DNA from: Leptolyngbyaceae cyanobacterium JSC-12
GTDB lineage: Bacteria; Cyanobacteriota; Cyanobacteriia; Leptolyngbyales; Leptolyngbyaceae
DNA length: 64,000 bases
Direction of reading: 5' to 3'
NCBI GenBank assembly: GCA_000309945.1
Contig: CM001633.1
Coordinates: 2,018,292-2,082,291 of the forward strand
Made by a program: the position numbers and the translations under genes. Under the pieces are notes generated by a model, which saw only the letters and a program-made list of their open reading frames with translations, did no database searches and was not told the DNA's origin. Positions 1 through 8,809 of this stretch are shown here, piece after piece (position 1 is the stretch's first letter; each line of letters begins with the position of its first letter).

Positions 1-141
1 ACTCAAAAGCGCCGCCCCTATTCTGGCATCCGCATTGATGTAAAAGACGGTCGCCCACCTAAGTTTGTGGTACGACCGTTTGTCTCAGAATGGTTTCAAC
101 GCAAGTGGGAAACCTATGAGATTGAACCTTTCGTGATCTAA
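1..141 (+). CDS. C-terminal end of an unidentified protein (5' truncated by window edge)
   Basis: Frame 1 is open from the first base to a TAA at 139-141 and encodes the last 46 residues of a protein. The tail is basic and aromatic (RRPYSGIRIDVKDGRPPKF, then a Trp-rich stretch ending EIEPFVI). I do not recognise the family and the start lies outside the window. Coding character is supported by the uninterrupted frame and by the stop falling 44 bases before the convergent stop of the next gene. No function is assigned. Confidence 0.5.
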   Translation, partial: TQKRRPYSGIRIDVKDGRPPKFVVRPFVSEWFQRKWETYEIEPFVI

Positions 142-185
142 GTCCCGTCCGGCTCAAGACTCAAAGTTTTCTCCTCAAGTGGGGG

Positions 186-1025
186 TTATCGCATTTGTTG
201 TTCCAGTTCTAGCAGGCGCTGAATGCGGGCTTCTGTGGAAGGATGGGTGGCAAACAGATTGGCAAAGGCTTGCCCAGTTAGGGGTTCAATAATCAGCAGG
301 GGCGAGAACGCAGGATTGCTGTTCATCGGAATTTGGCGAGCACCCATCTCCAGTCGTTGCAGAGCATTTGCCAGAGCACGAGGATTACGAGTCAGTTCTG
401 CAGAACCCGCATCAGCAGCGAATTCACGGGTGCGGGAAATTGCCATTTGCACAATTGTGGCTGCGATCGGAGCCAGGATTGTTAGCATCAAGAGGGCAAT
501 TGGATTGGGGCGATCTTCATCGTTAGAAAAAGCACCGAACCACATGGCCATTTGTGCCAGGTAAGAAATGGCTCCGCCAATGGTGGCAGCAACTGCTTGG
601 GTGAGTGTGTCGCGATTCATAATATGGCTCAGTTCATGAGCAATCACCGCTTCCAACTCATCCGCAGGCATCAGTTGCAAAATTCCCTCAGTAACAGCGA
701 CTGCGGCATGTTGTGGACTGCGACCTGTGGCAAAGGCGTTGACTGCTGGAGTCGGAATCACGTATACAGCTGGAGTTGGAATGCCTGCTCGCTGACTGAG
801 ATTTTCCACCATTTTATAAAGCTCAGGTGCTTGAGCAGGGCTAACGGGTTGAGCACCATAAGCTGCTAGAGCGATTTTGTCTGAGAAGAACCAGGAACCC
901 AAGTTCATCACGGCTGCCATGATCAAGCCCATAAACATTCCGGTTTGACCACCCATCACGCCGCCAATCCAAACCAATAGTCCGGTTAGTAGTGCCAGTA
1001 AGGCAACGGTCTTGATTTGATTCAT
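186..1025 (-). CDS. htpX: HtpX-like zinc metalloprotease (M48 family)
   Basis: Membrane-bound M48 protease that degrades misfolded or damaged membrane proteins. The 279-residue length matches bacterial HtpX. Two hydrophobic segments lie at about residues 5-25 and 28-48, then the zinc motif HELSH at 130-134, a further hydrophobic region near 145-195, and the third zinc ligand region REFAADAGSAEL near 200. The active site faces the cytoplasm in known family members. The ATG at 1025 is preceded by a strong ribosome site (AAGGAGAAG), which fixes the start. The gene is monocistronic here, with about 200 bases of promoter space before the divergent VanZ-like gene. Family assignment is secure; substrates are not visible. 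Confidence 0.95.
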   Translation of the reverse strand: MNQIKTVALLALLTGLLVWIGGVMGGQTGMFMGLIMAAVMNLGSWFFSDKIALAAYGAQPVSPAQAPELYKMVENLSQRAGIPTPAVYVIPTPAVNAFATGRSPQHAAVAVTEGILQLMPADELEAVIAHELSHIMNRDTLTQAVAATIGGAISYLAQMAMWFGAFSNDEDRPNPIALLMLTILAPIAATIVQMAISRTREFAADAGSAELTRNPRALANALQRLEMGARQIPMNSNPAFSPLLIIEPLTGQAFANLFATHPSTEARIQRLLELEQQMR

Positions 1026-1226
1026 CGTCTTCTCCTTGTCGCCAGTTGGGATATCGTTGCCAATTGGCTTTCATATTTCTTTCATTATTATGCGATCGCC
1101 TCTTCCTGATCTGAAATCAGGAAAACTCTACCGAACCAGTACGGTTTTAAGAATTTTGCAAAGTCAAAGGAATTAGCATCAGCGGGAGTGTTATCAACTG
1201 ACGGTTGTCCATACTGAGAGGGCGGA

Positions 1227-1625
1227 ATGTCGTTTCGTTACATGAAATCTTCAACAGTCAAAGCAAATTGGGGCTGGTGGTTCCTGGCTATCCTATTCAC
1301 CATTATTTTTATTGCAATTTTGATTGGTGCTTATACAGGCAACCTCCCACCAGCACTGACCCAAAACGATAAACCAGCCCACCTAATCTTGTACGCGATC
1401 GCCACTTTTTTGGGACACCGAGCTTTTAATCGTCGCCGCATGAGGTTGCTAAATTTTTCCCTAGCTCTATTCCCCACCCTGTTCACCCTCTTCACCGTTG
1501 TTGAAGAAGCCCTCCAATCCCTCTCTCCCAATCGTCGTTTGGACGCGCTTGATCTGCTAATGAGCTTAGTGGGAGTTGCAATCGGGTATGGGCTGGCAGA
1601 ATGGGGCAAGAAAAGCAGGGAATAG
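1227..1625 (+). CDS. VanZ-like membrane protein
   Basis: A 132-residue protein with four hydrophobic segments (about residues 15-36, 48-65, 75-95 and 110-126). The spacing and the motifs NDKPAHLILYAIATFLGHRAF and RLDALDLLMSLVGVAIGY resemble the small VanZ family. The ATG at 1227 follows GAGAGGGCGG, a plausible ribosome site; a second ATG lies five codons in. VanZ-family proteins have been linked to glycopeptide resistance in enterococci, but most bacterial members have no known role. The neighbours give no hint of its job. Confidence 0.75.
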   Translation: MSFRYMKSSTVKANWGWWFLAILFTIIFIAILIGAYTGNLPPALTQNDKPAHLILYAIATFLGHRAFNRRRMRLLNFSLALFPTLFTLFTVVEEALQSLSPNRRLDALDLLMSLVGVAIGYGLAEWGKKSRE

Positions 1626-1692
1626 GGCAGCCCAATCCTCTCTTCCTCCACGCTCCTTCATCCCCCTGCTCTTGAATCTCCTGATTCCCCGC
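1626..1692 (+). repeat. Pyrimidine-rich intergenic tract
   Basis: Directly downstream of the VanZ-like gene the + strand is strongly biased to C and T for about 60 bases. Similar purine- or pyrimidine-biased tracts follow three other genes in this window (about 10493-10552, 20756-20796 and 45410-45517). This looks like a dispersed low-complexity repeat class rather than coding sequence. Confidence 0.4.
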
Positions 1693-1786
1693 ACGGGTAG
1701 TTTATCCTCCGCACTCCGAAATCTGCAAAAAATCGAGTGAATTCAGCCAGTGGCACCCGATTTCTTTATCCTCAAGGCAAACCCCT

Positions 1787-4045
1787 ATGGTTTTCATCCA
1801 AACAAGCCCCCAAGATTTTTCTGATATGGATTTCACTGATTTACTGAGAGAAACGGAAGAACGATTTAGCGATCGCACGCCCATTCGTTTAGATAACTGC
1901 AACAAGCTGAATGCTGGGTTACTCCTCCAGGCAGACAGTCCAGAGCGGGTGGAAAAACGACTTAAACGCTTAGGCTTTGATACTCCAACAGCAAAATTGC
2001 TGGCTGGCAGTGATGTCACGAAGCCACCAACGGCTGTGATCGACACCTCAACATCGCTGAATACCTTTGAGCGCATCCTTGCCAAAAACGATCTGATGGC
2101 AGTCAACTTTTTAGAGCGGGGTGCCAGGGCTGCCCGTCCGGTTGGTCGAATTCGGGTGCGGTTAGCGAATGGCAGTGCTGGCTTTGGGACAGGTTTTTTA
2201 GTCTCACCGCGTCTCTTGCTCACCAATAATCATGTGTTGCCCGATGCTGAATCAGCAGCGTTGAGCCGAGTGGAATTTGACTATCAAGATGGCGTGGATG
2301 GACATCCGCTACAAGCAGTGGTGTTTGATCTAGAACCGACTGTTTTATTTCTCACTGATGCATCGCTCGACTATAGCCTGGTGGCTGTTAAGACGGTTGC
2401 TCAAAATAATATCCGGTTGGATTCTTTTGGCTGGCATCCATTGATTGAAGCGGAAGGTAAGGTCATTATTGGGGAGTCTGTGAGTATCATTCAGCATCCC
2501 AATGGGGAACCTAAGCAGGTTGCCTTGCGAGAAAATTTATTGATTGACGTTTTGCCCAATTTTTTGCACTATCAGACGGATACAGCTCCAGGGTCTTCGG
2601 GTTCACCTGTATTTAATGATCAGTGGGAATTGGTTGCCTTGCATCATTCTGGTGTGCCGAAGCGTAATGCCAATGGTCAAATTTTGAACATCAATGGTAA
2701 CGTATGGCGACCGGAGCAGGGTGAAAATCGGGTTGCCTGGATTGCGAACGAAGGAGTACGGGTTAGCCGATTGATTCAGCATATTAGGAGTCAGCCAGTT
2801 CCAGAGCAAGCTCAACCATTACTCACAGAACTATTTAGCAATCGTCAACCGTCTATTCGCCAACCCGTAACCAACAATAGGGCGCTTACCATTGGTAATA
2901 GTGAGTTGACTCCTGGAACTAGCGAATTACCCAGTTCAGAAATGACTCCTAAGCCAGACTGTTCTTCAACAAACACTGAGCTACAATTGCGAGCGATCGC
3001 CAGCGAGGATGGCAGTGTCACCTGGACAATTCCGCTTCAGGTGAGTGTGCGATTGGGGCAACCGACAACAACAGCATCGATGATTTCTACACTTGTTACC
3101 TCTGTTCCTGCCTCTGCAACCCCCAGTACTGAGCTTCCCCCAGCAGCTATCCCAGTGCCCGTGCTCGAAGTCCCAACGGAGAGCGACTTAAAACAGGCAT
3201 TGAAGGAGTTGAAGACAGCAGCAAAGAAACCCTACTACGATGAAGCCGGCGATCGCAAAAAGCGAGATTCCTACTATCAAACTATTTTGGGCAAGTTAAA
3301 ATCACTCAGTTCCCAAGAGTTGTATCAGGAACTCAGTCATTTAGTAATTCAAACTCATACTAAACGGCTAGCTTATCAACCCAGCAAGTATTTATATCCC
3401 TGGATTGATCTGCATCCCGATTTAAAGATTCGGAGTATTTATTCCGAACAAGTTTTTGAGCCAGAAGCACTGATTCGGGCAGATTTTCAAGTGGCGCAAT
3501 TGCTGGCAACGCGATCTCAGGAACTGCAACTTAAAGAATCCTTCAACCCTGCCCAATTGGTTCAGGAATTGAATGTGTTGGAAGCCAGCCTGCCCTACAA
3601 TTGCGAACACGTTGTGCCACAATCCTGGTTTGCCAAAAAAGAACCAATGCGCGGCGATTTGCATCATCTGTTTGCTTGCGAAACCCGCTGTAACAGTTTC
3701 CGAGGTAACACCCCCTACTTCGATTTTGAAGATTTTGGGACTGCCATCCGCGATAATTGCGGTAAAGTGATTGGCGAAAAATTTGAACCCAACGCTGGCA
3801 AAGGTGCGGTCGCCCGGGCAACACTCTACTTCTTGCTGCGCTATCCTGGCGAAATTAACAAAACCGAACGGGAGTATCAGGAAAGTCGGTTACCGATCCT
3901 GCTGAATTGGCACCGATCCTATCCGGTGAGTGAGTATGAACGACATCGCAATGCTGCCATTTTTGAAAAGCAAGGCAATCGCAATCCCTTGATCGACTTT
4001 CCCGACTGGGTAGATAAGATTGCCTTTCAGCTAGGGCTAGGCTAA
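1787..4045 (+). CDS. Trypsin-like serine protease fused to endonuclease I domain
   Basis: A 752-residue multidomain protein. Residues 1-115 form a helical N-terminal region ending in NDLMAVNFLERGARAARPVG, a segment I associate with cyanobacterial trypsin-like proteins of uncertain role. Residues about 118-335 are a V8/HtrA-like protease with the full triad: His149 in TNNHV, Asp195 in LDYSLVAV and Ser271 in GSSGSPV. Residues 340-460 are a Thr/Pro/Ser-rich linker. Residues about 465-745 resemble endonuclease I: NCEHVVPQSWF near 605-615 and RGDLHHLF with a downstream NSFRGN. No signal peptide is visible, so it is probably cytoplasmic. The start could also be the ATG at 1826 (residue 14); neither has a strong ribosome site. 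Proteolysis joined to DNA cleavage suggests a conflict or cell-death effector, which is inference. Confidence 0.85.
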   Translation: MVFIQTSPQDFSDMDFTDLLRETEERFSDRTPIRLDNCNKLNAGLLLQADSPERVEKRLKRLGFDTPTAKLLAGSDVTKPPTAVIDTSTSLNTFERILAKNDLMAVNFLERGARAARPVGRIRVRLANGSAGFGTGFLVSPRLLLTNNHVLPDAESAALSRVEFDYQDGVDGHPLQAVVFDLEPTVLFLTDASLDYSLVAVKTVAQNNIRLDSFGWHPLIEAEGKVIIGESVSIIQHPNGEPKQVALRENLLIDVLPNFLHYQTDTAPGSSGSPVFNDQWELVALHHSGVPKRNANGQILNINGNVWRPEQGENRVAWIANEGVRVSRLIQHIRSQPVPEQAQPLLTELFSNRQPSIRQPVTNNRALTIGNSELTPGTSELPSSEMTPKPDCSSTNTELQLRAIASEDGSVTWTIPLQVSVRLGQPTTTASMISTLVTSVPASATPSTELPPAAIPVPVLEVPTESDLKQALKELKTAAKKPYYDEAGDRKKRDSYYQTILGKLKSLSSQELYQELSHLVIQTHTKRLAYQPSKYLYPWIDLHPDLKIRSIYSEQVFEPEALIRADFQVAQLLATRSQELQLKESFNPAQLVQELNVLEASLPYNCEHVVPQSWFAKKEPMRGDLHHLFACETRCNSFRGNTPYFDFEDFGTAIRDNCGKVIGEKFEPNAGKGAVARATLYFLLRYPGEINKTEREYQESRLPILLNWHRSYPVSEYERHRNAAIFEKQGNRNPLIDFPDWVDKIAFQLGLG

Positions 4046-4208
4046 GCCTAGTTAGTTAACTCAACAAGCGCGATCGCTTTTCTTCGCCAGATTAGTCTAA
4101 CCTCCAGTCAGTAAACAAAACGCTGACTAAGCGGCGGGTGCAAACGGCTGCGGAAGCGGAGAAGATTTTGCGTAAGGAGTTTGTTTTTTTTGCCGTAGCT
4201 TGAATGAT

Positions 4209-5093
4209 TCATTGAGGAGCAGCGTAGCCAGCAAAAATCCCATTTACTTTGCCTACTTCACGCTGCTCAAACGTAGAGAATTTAACTGATTGGCTCAATG
4301 GCTTAACACCTCGTGTTAGCTGGTGCAACAACCACACATCCTGCGTGTAAACAGCCCCAAACCCGGTCGCTCCCATCCAGGCATCCACCCTGCCCGCTGC
4401 ATATTCTTGAATGTAGGGTTCTTCAAAAATGTTGGTCAGCCAGTCTGCATGCCGCAGCGATCGCTGATTGCCGTCGAAGATCAACACCTCGCCACCCACC
4501 GTCAAAAGCCGAAAACTTTCTCGCAGAATCGCCTTTGCGATCGCAACTGGGGTTTCATGAAATAGCAGCGAAGCCGTCACCAAATCAAACGAGGCATTTG
4601 GAAACCCAGTCCTTTCAGCTTGACCGTGCCGCCATTGGATATCGACTCTGGTTTTATGCGCTTTGTATTCAGCCATAACCAGCATATAGGGAGATAAGTC
4701 CAGCCCAATCACCTCCGAGTCTGGAAATTTTTGTTTTAGCATCAGCGTGGTGGAGCCAGTGCCACAGCCCATATCCAAGATGCGACGGGGTTGCGTCTGG
4801 ATCGCATCCAACAACACCTGCCGCACCAAGTGCTCACTTGGCGGCAACACATAATGCGTAATGGGGTCGTAGGAAACGGCCGCATCGATTGTGAGATAGC
4901 CCCCCTGAATTCCATGAAAATTTTGCTCTTTGTAATAGTCAGGATAGGTCAATGCAGGATTGGTAAGACGCTGGCTAGCTGCTTCCCAATCAATCTCTTG
5001 ATAAAGCCGTTGGATTTCATCTTGATCGATAAGAAAGGTGCGAAATACTGGCGCTAAAAAGCGTTCAAAAATTGTATTAGAGCGAGGAGACAT
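4209..5093 (-). CDS. Class I SAM-dependent methyltransferase
   Basis: A 294-residue protein with a Rossmann-type methyltransferase core. The SAM-binding motif I ILDMGCGTGS is at about residues 105-114, the acidic motif II loop VIGLDLSP lies about 25 residues later, and the motif IV-like region is FDLVTASLLFHET. This matches the Methyltransf_11/25 group. The N-terminal hundred residues are family-specific and may bind the substrate, which cannot be predicted. It is transcribed alone on the minus strand and converges with the protease-nuclease gene. Confidence 0.85.
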   Translation of the reverse strand: MSPRSNTIFERFLAPVFRTFLIDQDEIQRLYQEIDWEAASQRLTNPALTYPDYYKEQNFHGIQGGYLTIDAAVSYDPITHYVLPPSEHLVRQVLLDAIQTQPRRILDMGCGTGSTTLMLKQKFPDSEVIGLDLSPYMLVMAEYKAHKTRVDIQWRHGQAERTGFPNASFDLVTASLLFHETPVAIAKAILRESFRLLTVGGEVLIFDGNQRSLRHADWLTNIFEEPYIQEYAAGRVDAWMGATGFGAVYTQDVWLLHQLTRGVKPLSQSVKFSTFEQREVGKVNGIFAGYAAPQ

Positions 5094-5614
5094 AGCAATC
5101 TCAGGATGAAAGGCTCGCTCCCTAGTCTACTGTGCACCACTCTAAAGAGCGGGCTATCTGCATCACGAAAAGGCTACTAACAAAAGACCCTCAGCCAAGT
5201 GGCTGAAGGCTAGTTTGGTGTGCATGGAGCCGAAATAAATAGGAGTCTTGATTATTGGTTATAGACGGTCGAGATGACCAGAGGATGACGAACCTGTGTC
5301 ATCACTGAAACGATAGAAACGGCAAGCCACGATCGCACCAGATTTTTAGGGCGCTTAGCTGGAAAATGGCGATCGCTCCTGCAACAAATACGTATTTTTA
5401 CGTAGTAAAAATTTTTCATGCAGTTTTTTCTGCATACGTATTTTTCCAGCTTTTTACTGATTCGCGAAGTTTAATCAAAGTTGGCTTTGATTCAGCAGTT
5501 TTGCGCACGATGACAGTCATTCAAATTTTGTAGCTTAGGTTACATAAGCAATTATCTGAGCTTTGGTGCATCAAACAGAAAAGCAAATCGTCTACACCAG
5601 ATAGGTCACTCGAA
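5094..5614. other. Intergenic region upstream of the PEP-CTERM gene
   Basis: No convincing gene. It holds the divergent promoters for the methyltransferase and the PEP-CTERM gene. Visible structure: an imperfect hairpin at about 5188-5209 (TCAGCCA paired with TGGCTGA) followed on the minus strand by a short T run; three TACGTA hexamers at 5389-5440; a direct repeat ATACGTATTTTT at 5388-5399 and 5434-5445; and a small hairpin ATGCAG/CTGCAT at 5418-5435. Confidence 0.6.
5389..5440. promoter_or_regulatory. Operator-like cluster of three TACGTA palindromes
   Basis: The self-complementary hexamer TACGTA occurs at 5389-5394, 5399-5404 and 5435-5440. The first two are spaced exactly 10 bases start to start, about one helical turn. 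The third repeats the surrounding ATACGTATTTTT context. The cluster lies about 175-226 bases upstream of the PEP-CTERM gene. It looks like a regulator binding array; no specific regulator is identified. Confidence 0.4.
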
Positions 5615-6244
5615 ATGAAACTTTCTCTCACCTCACCTTTCTCCTTTTCCGCTGCTGCAGTTGGGCTGGCAGTCGCTTCATCTATTGCTGTTGGCAATCC
5701 GGCTCAAGCATTTTCCTTGGGATGCGCCGCTTCGATTGCAAATGATGTCTCTGGAGCAGTGAGCTGTGGTATCGGTAGCGCGAATCAGGACTCTGTTGCT
5801 CCTAACCGCCCCTTGACAGTGAATCAAGAAAGCTTTTTTGGCTTCAGCGATTGGAAATTTGGTGGCAAGATTGGCGAAACTGCAGGCTATGCTGGCACAA
5901 AGTCAGGGCAAAGTGGCACCTGGAATCTGTCTTCCATCTTGCAGTCTTCCTGGCAAAACGTGATGCTGGTATTCAAGAGCGGCGCGAATACAACCCTGGT
6001 TGGTTACTTGCTAGCCGATGGTGTGACTTCTGGTCAGTGGTCTTCTCCGTTTGAAAAAGGCGTTTTCAACGTTCCCAACACTCGCGATGTTTCCCATATC
6101 AGTGTTTATTATCGGGAGGGGACAAGCGGGAGTACTGGCGGTAACTCAGCAGCGGTTCCCGAACCCGCAACAATGGCAGGTGTTGCTCTAGCTGGGGCTG
6201 GGTTAGCAGCTTACCGTCGTCGCCGCGGTTCTACTAAGGCTTAA
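5615..6244 (+). CDS. PEP-CTERM sorting domain protein
   Basis: A 209-residue exported protein. Residues 1-32 are a signal peptide with a long hydrophobic core ending in an AQA-type cleavage site. The C-terminus has the full PEP-CTERM layout: VPEPATMAG near 181-190, a short transmembrane helix, and the basic tail YRRRRG. Exosortase recognises this type of signal and removes it during export to the cell surface; no exosortase gene is in this window. The middle is Gly/Ser/Trp-rich beta-type sequence with no domain I recognise. The long upstream region with repeated TACGTA elements suggests dedicated regulation. Confidence 0.85.
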   Translation: MKLSLTSPFSFSAAAVGLAVASSIAVGNPAQAFSLGCAASIANDVSGAVSCGIGSANQDSVAPNRPLTVNQESFFGFSDWKFGGKIGETAGYAGTKSGQSGTWNLSSILQSSWQNVMLVFKSGANTTLVGYLLADGVTSGQWSSPFEKGVFNVPNTRDVSHISVYYREGTSGSTGGNSAAVPEPATMAGVALAGAGLAAYRRRRGSTKA

Positions 6245-6520
6245 AACTAAGTTGGTTGCTAATCTAGCATCAATCAGTCACACACTCAAAAATTAGACCC
6301 TGCGATCGCTGCTGCTCTGATTTCAAACAGGATCAAAGCACGGCGATCGCATTTCATGCCTGCTTGTTGATTTGTTAATCATTATGAACCTGTGAAGAGA
6401 ACCTGACCATGCATCTGCCGTAACCCTGAGTTACCTGGTAAACTTCTGTTAAAAAGTTCGGGAAATTCTCATATTGGCAGAATTTCTGGAAGTTTGCCTG
6501 AAGCTGTCGAGTCAATCACC

Positions 6521-7966
6521 ATGCTTGAAGGTTCGATTCTGCATCGGTTGAGGATGGCGCACCAACCAGGGCAGGTTGGTAAGCGTCCGCTTAACTTTGG
6601 CGTGTACTACAAAAACACGTTAGTGGCTTTGTGTCATGCTTTAGAAGATTGCATTTTGCACTGTAAGTCATCCCCTCTGGTTATCACTGCGTTCCAACGA
6701 GGGAAATGGTATTTACAAGAAGCTGATCGCTATGCAGACCTGGCAGCAAAATCTCGACAGGTGGTGATTATGGCAGCGCCTGATGCTGGTTTTGCCGAGC
6801 ATCCCACCAGCCAGCGACCAAATGTAGAACTGGTTACGTTGACTCCAGAAGATCCGGTGGCGCAGGAATGGCACCTAATGATTTTGGCACCAACCTACTC
6901 TGCCATGGTGCTGTGTCAGGAGCTTTTGGCAGAAGATTACGGCAAGCAAGGACACCCTGCGAATGATCTAGAACGTAAGTTTTACGGGTTCTGGACATTT
7001 GAAACCAGTTTGGTGCAGGAAACGATGGAACTGGCGATCGCCCATATTCAGTCGTATAATCCAGCTCTGGCAGAGCAATTAACCAGGCACATCCAAACAA
7101 TTCACCAAACTCAAATAACCGAACGAGATGACCTGAGCACAGTTGTGTCCAAGGTTGTAGATTATCTACAAACCAGTCAATCTGGCTTGGGCAATCATGG
7201 CTCCGTAACCCAGCCTGTCATCGCATCGCAGCACCCTCTGAATATCAACCTGGTTTCTAACGAGGTACAAGCCTTTTTACGCATGGCGCAATTGACTGAC
7301 CAGGCAGATCAGATTAACCCCAATGCCGCCGCAGAAGTAGCGACGCTGGCAGAAGCGATCGGGCAATTTCTTGACCTCCCGGTTTGGCAACTCAATCGGC
7401 TGCGATTAGCAGGATTGTTGCATCGTTTAGCCCCGCTACAGCAATCTCAGCCAGTATTAGAACCAGGCACCTTTGGGCGATACGTTGAGGATGGAACAGC
7501 GCTCGCTCCCAGTTGCCCGCTGGTGCCAGGTGCTCAGGTTGTACGCACAATGCCTCAACTTCGGGCGATCGCAACCATCATCACCCATCAAACAGAACAC
7601 TGGGACGGGACGGGGCAACCAGGCGGTTTAGCTGGAGACGAAATTCCCCTGGAGTCACGAATTCTAGGCTTAGTCGTGGAGTTTCAGCAGTCTCTAGCGC
7701 AACTCCGCCAAGCTCCAGGTCTCAGCCCTGAAACGGCAGCCAACAAAGCATTAGCAAATTGCCAACAAGATCAAAGCAGTCGCTGGGATCCTAAATTAGT
7801 AGATACCCTGGCTCTGTTAGTTAGCGGATTTCAGCAGGGGTTGAGCCTACCCATCAATCTGCCCAAAATCTCTGCTGGACTGTGGCTGGTAGATTCCCAC
7901 TGTGCAGATGATTTGTTTAGCCAATACTCAGACCAATACTCAGAATTGGGAGGAAAGCAGCCATGA
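6521..7966 (+). CDS. DICT sensory domain protein with degenerate HD-GYP-like domain
   Basis: The N-terminal half (about residues 1-200) resembles the DICT sensory domain found next to diguanylate cyclases and two-component proteins. The C-terminal half (about 260-440) resembles an HD-GYP phosphohydrolase: AGLLHRLAPL stands where AALLHDIGK would be expected, followed by HQTEHWDGTGQPGGLAGDEIP, close to the family's HHExxDGxGYPxGL. The HD dyad reads HR, so a catalytic metal ligand is missing and the domain may be a sensor rather than an enzyme. A TTG at 6494 extends the frame by nine residues, but the ATG at 6521 is preferred. The stop overlaps the next start by four bases (ATGA), so the two genes are translationally coupled. 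Confidence 0.75.
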   Translation: MLEGSILHRLRMAHQPGQVGKRPLNFGVYYKNTLVALCHALEDCILHCKSSPLVITAFQRGKWYLQEADRYADLAAKSRQVVIMAAPDAGFAEHPTSQRPNVELVTLTPEDPVAQEWHLMILAPTYSAMVLCQELLAEDYGKQGHPANDLERKFYGFWTFETSLVQETMELAIAHIQSYNPALAEQLTRHIQTIHQTQITERDDLSTVVSKVVDYLQTSQSGLGNHGSVTQPVIASQHPLNINLVSNEVQAFLRMAQLTDQADQINPNAAAEVATLAEAIGQFLDLPVWQLNRLRLAGLLHRLAPLQQSQPVLEPGTFGRYVEDGTALAPSCPLVPGAQVVRTMPQLRAIATIITHQTEHWDGTGQPGGLAGDEIPLESRILGLVVEFQQSLAQLRQAPGLSPETAANKALANCQQDQSSRWDPKLVDTLALLVSGFQQGLSLPINLPKISAGLWLVDSHCADDLFSQYSDQYSELGGKQP

Positions 7967-8613
7967 CAGATGTCCTGCCGTTGCGTGAAACCAAGCAGTG
8001 TCCCGGTGTTGACCTGGAAGAAGCAGACTTATCAGGTCAAGATTTGCAAGGAAGCAATTTGGTAGGCGCACGGCTGATGGGAGCCAACTTGAGTGGGACT
8101 GTGCTCACTGGAGCGTCTTTAGAAGGTGCCAATCTGTTAGGCTGTCAGTTGGTGGGGGCGACTCTGAGGGCAACCCTGATGGGAGCGACCCTGATGCAGG
8201 CAGATTTAACTGAAGCTGACTTACGAGGGGCTAACTTGCGGGGTGCCAACCTAATGCGATCGCGGATGCATAAGGCAACCCTGGCAGGAGCTTTTCTCAA
8301 CGGTGCCAATTTAATGAATGCGAATCTTCAAGGTGCAGATTTACGCGGTGCAGATTTACGCGGTACCAATCTCAACGGCGCGAATCTTCATGGTGCGAAC
8401 TTAATGCAAGCAGACTTGCAGGGTGCGCTTTTGAGTGAGGCAAATCTGGAAGAAGCAACGCTTCAGGGTGCAAATCTGGCAGGTGCCAATTTTGCAGGTG
8501 CTAACCTCCTGTGTGCGGATTTAGAAAATGCCAATTTAGACGGCACTACTCTCGCGGGTGCTTGTCTGGTAGGCACTATTCTGGTAAGCACCATTAAAGA
8601 TGGGGAAACCTAA
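7963..8613 (+). CDS. Pentapeptide-repeat protein
   Basis: A 216-residue protein made almost entirely of A(D/N)LxG-type pentapeptides from about residue 15 onward, for example ANLMGANL and ADLRGADLRGTNL units. These fold into a right-handed quadrilateral beta helix. No signal peptide or second domain is present, so it is probably cytosolic. It starts within the stop of the DICT/HD-like gene (ATGA overlap), which implies co-translation and suggests that the two proteins act together. Members of this fold have varied roles and the repeat does not specify one. Confidence 0.9.
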   Translation: MTDVLPLRETKQCPGVDLEEADLSGQDLQGSNLVGARLMGANLSGTVLTGASLEGANLLGCQLVGATLRATLMGATLMQADLTEADLRGANLRGANLMRSRMHKATLAGAFLNGANLMNANLQGADLRGADLRGTNLNGANLHGANLMQADLQGALLSEANLEEATLQGANLAGANFAGANLLCADLENANLDGTTLAGACLVGTILVSTIKDGET

Positions 8614-8809
8614 TATTCAGGCAGGGGATGGTTTTGCTGGTCTTTCGTTAGCAAGATTGTTCCGATGGAGGATTATGAGGTGTCCAGCCTTCTTTCGTTC
8701 TGGTGAGAAGTGCTGTACTATCCTGACGGCTGATAGAAATAGTCTTTTTACTGAGGCTATAGCATTGTGATCTCAGTAAGCTTCAATAACTGCTAAGTAA
8801 GTACTGCGG

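Noticed and set aside
5188-5209. Rho-independent terminator on the minus strand
   Set aside because: The hairpin has a mismatch and a tiny loop, and no minus-strand gene lies immediately upstream of it.
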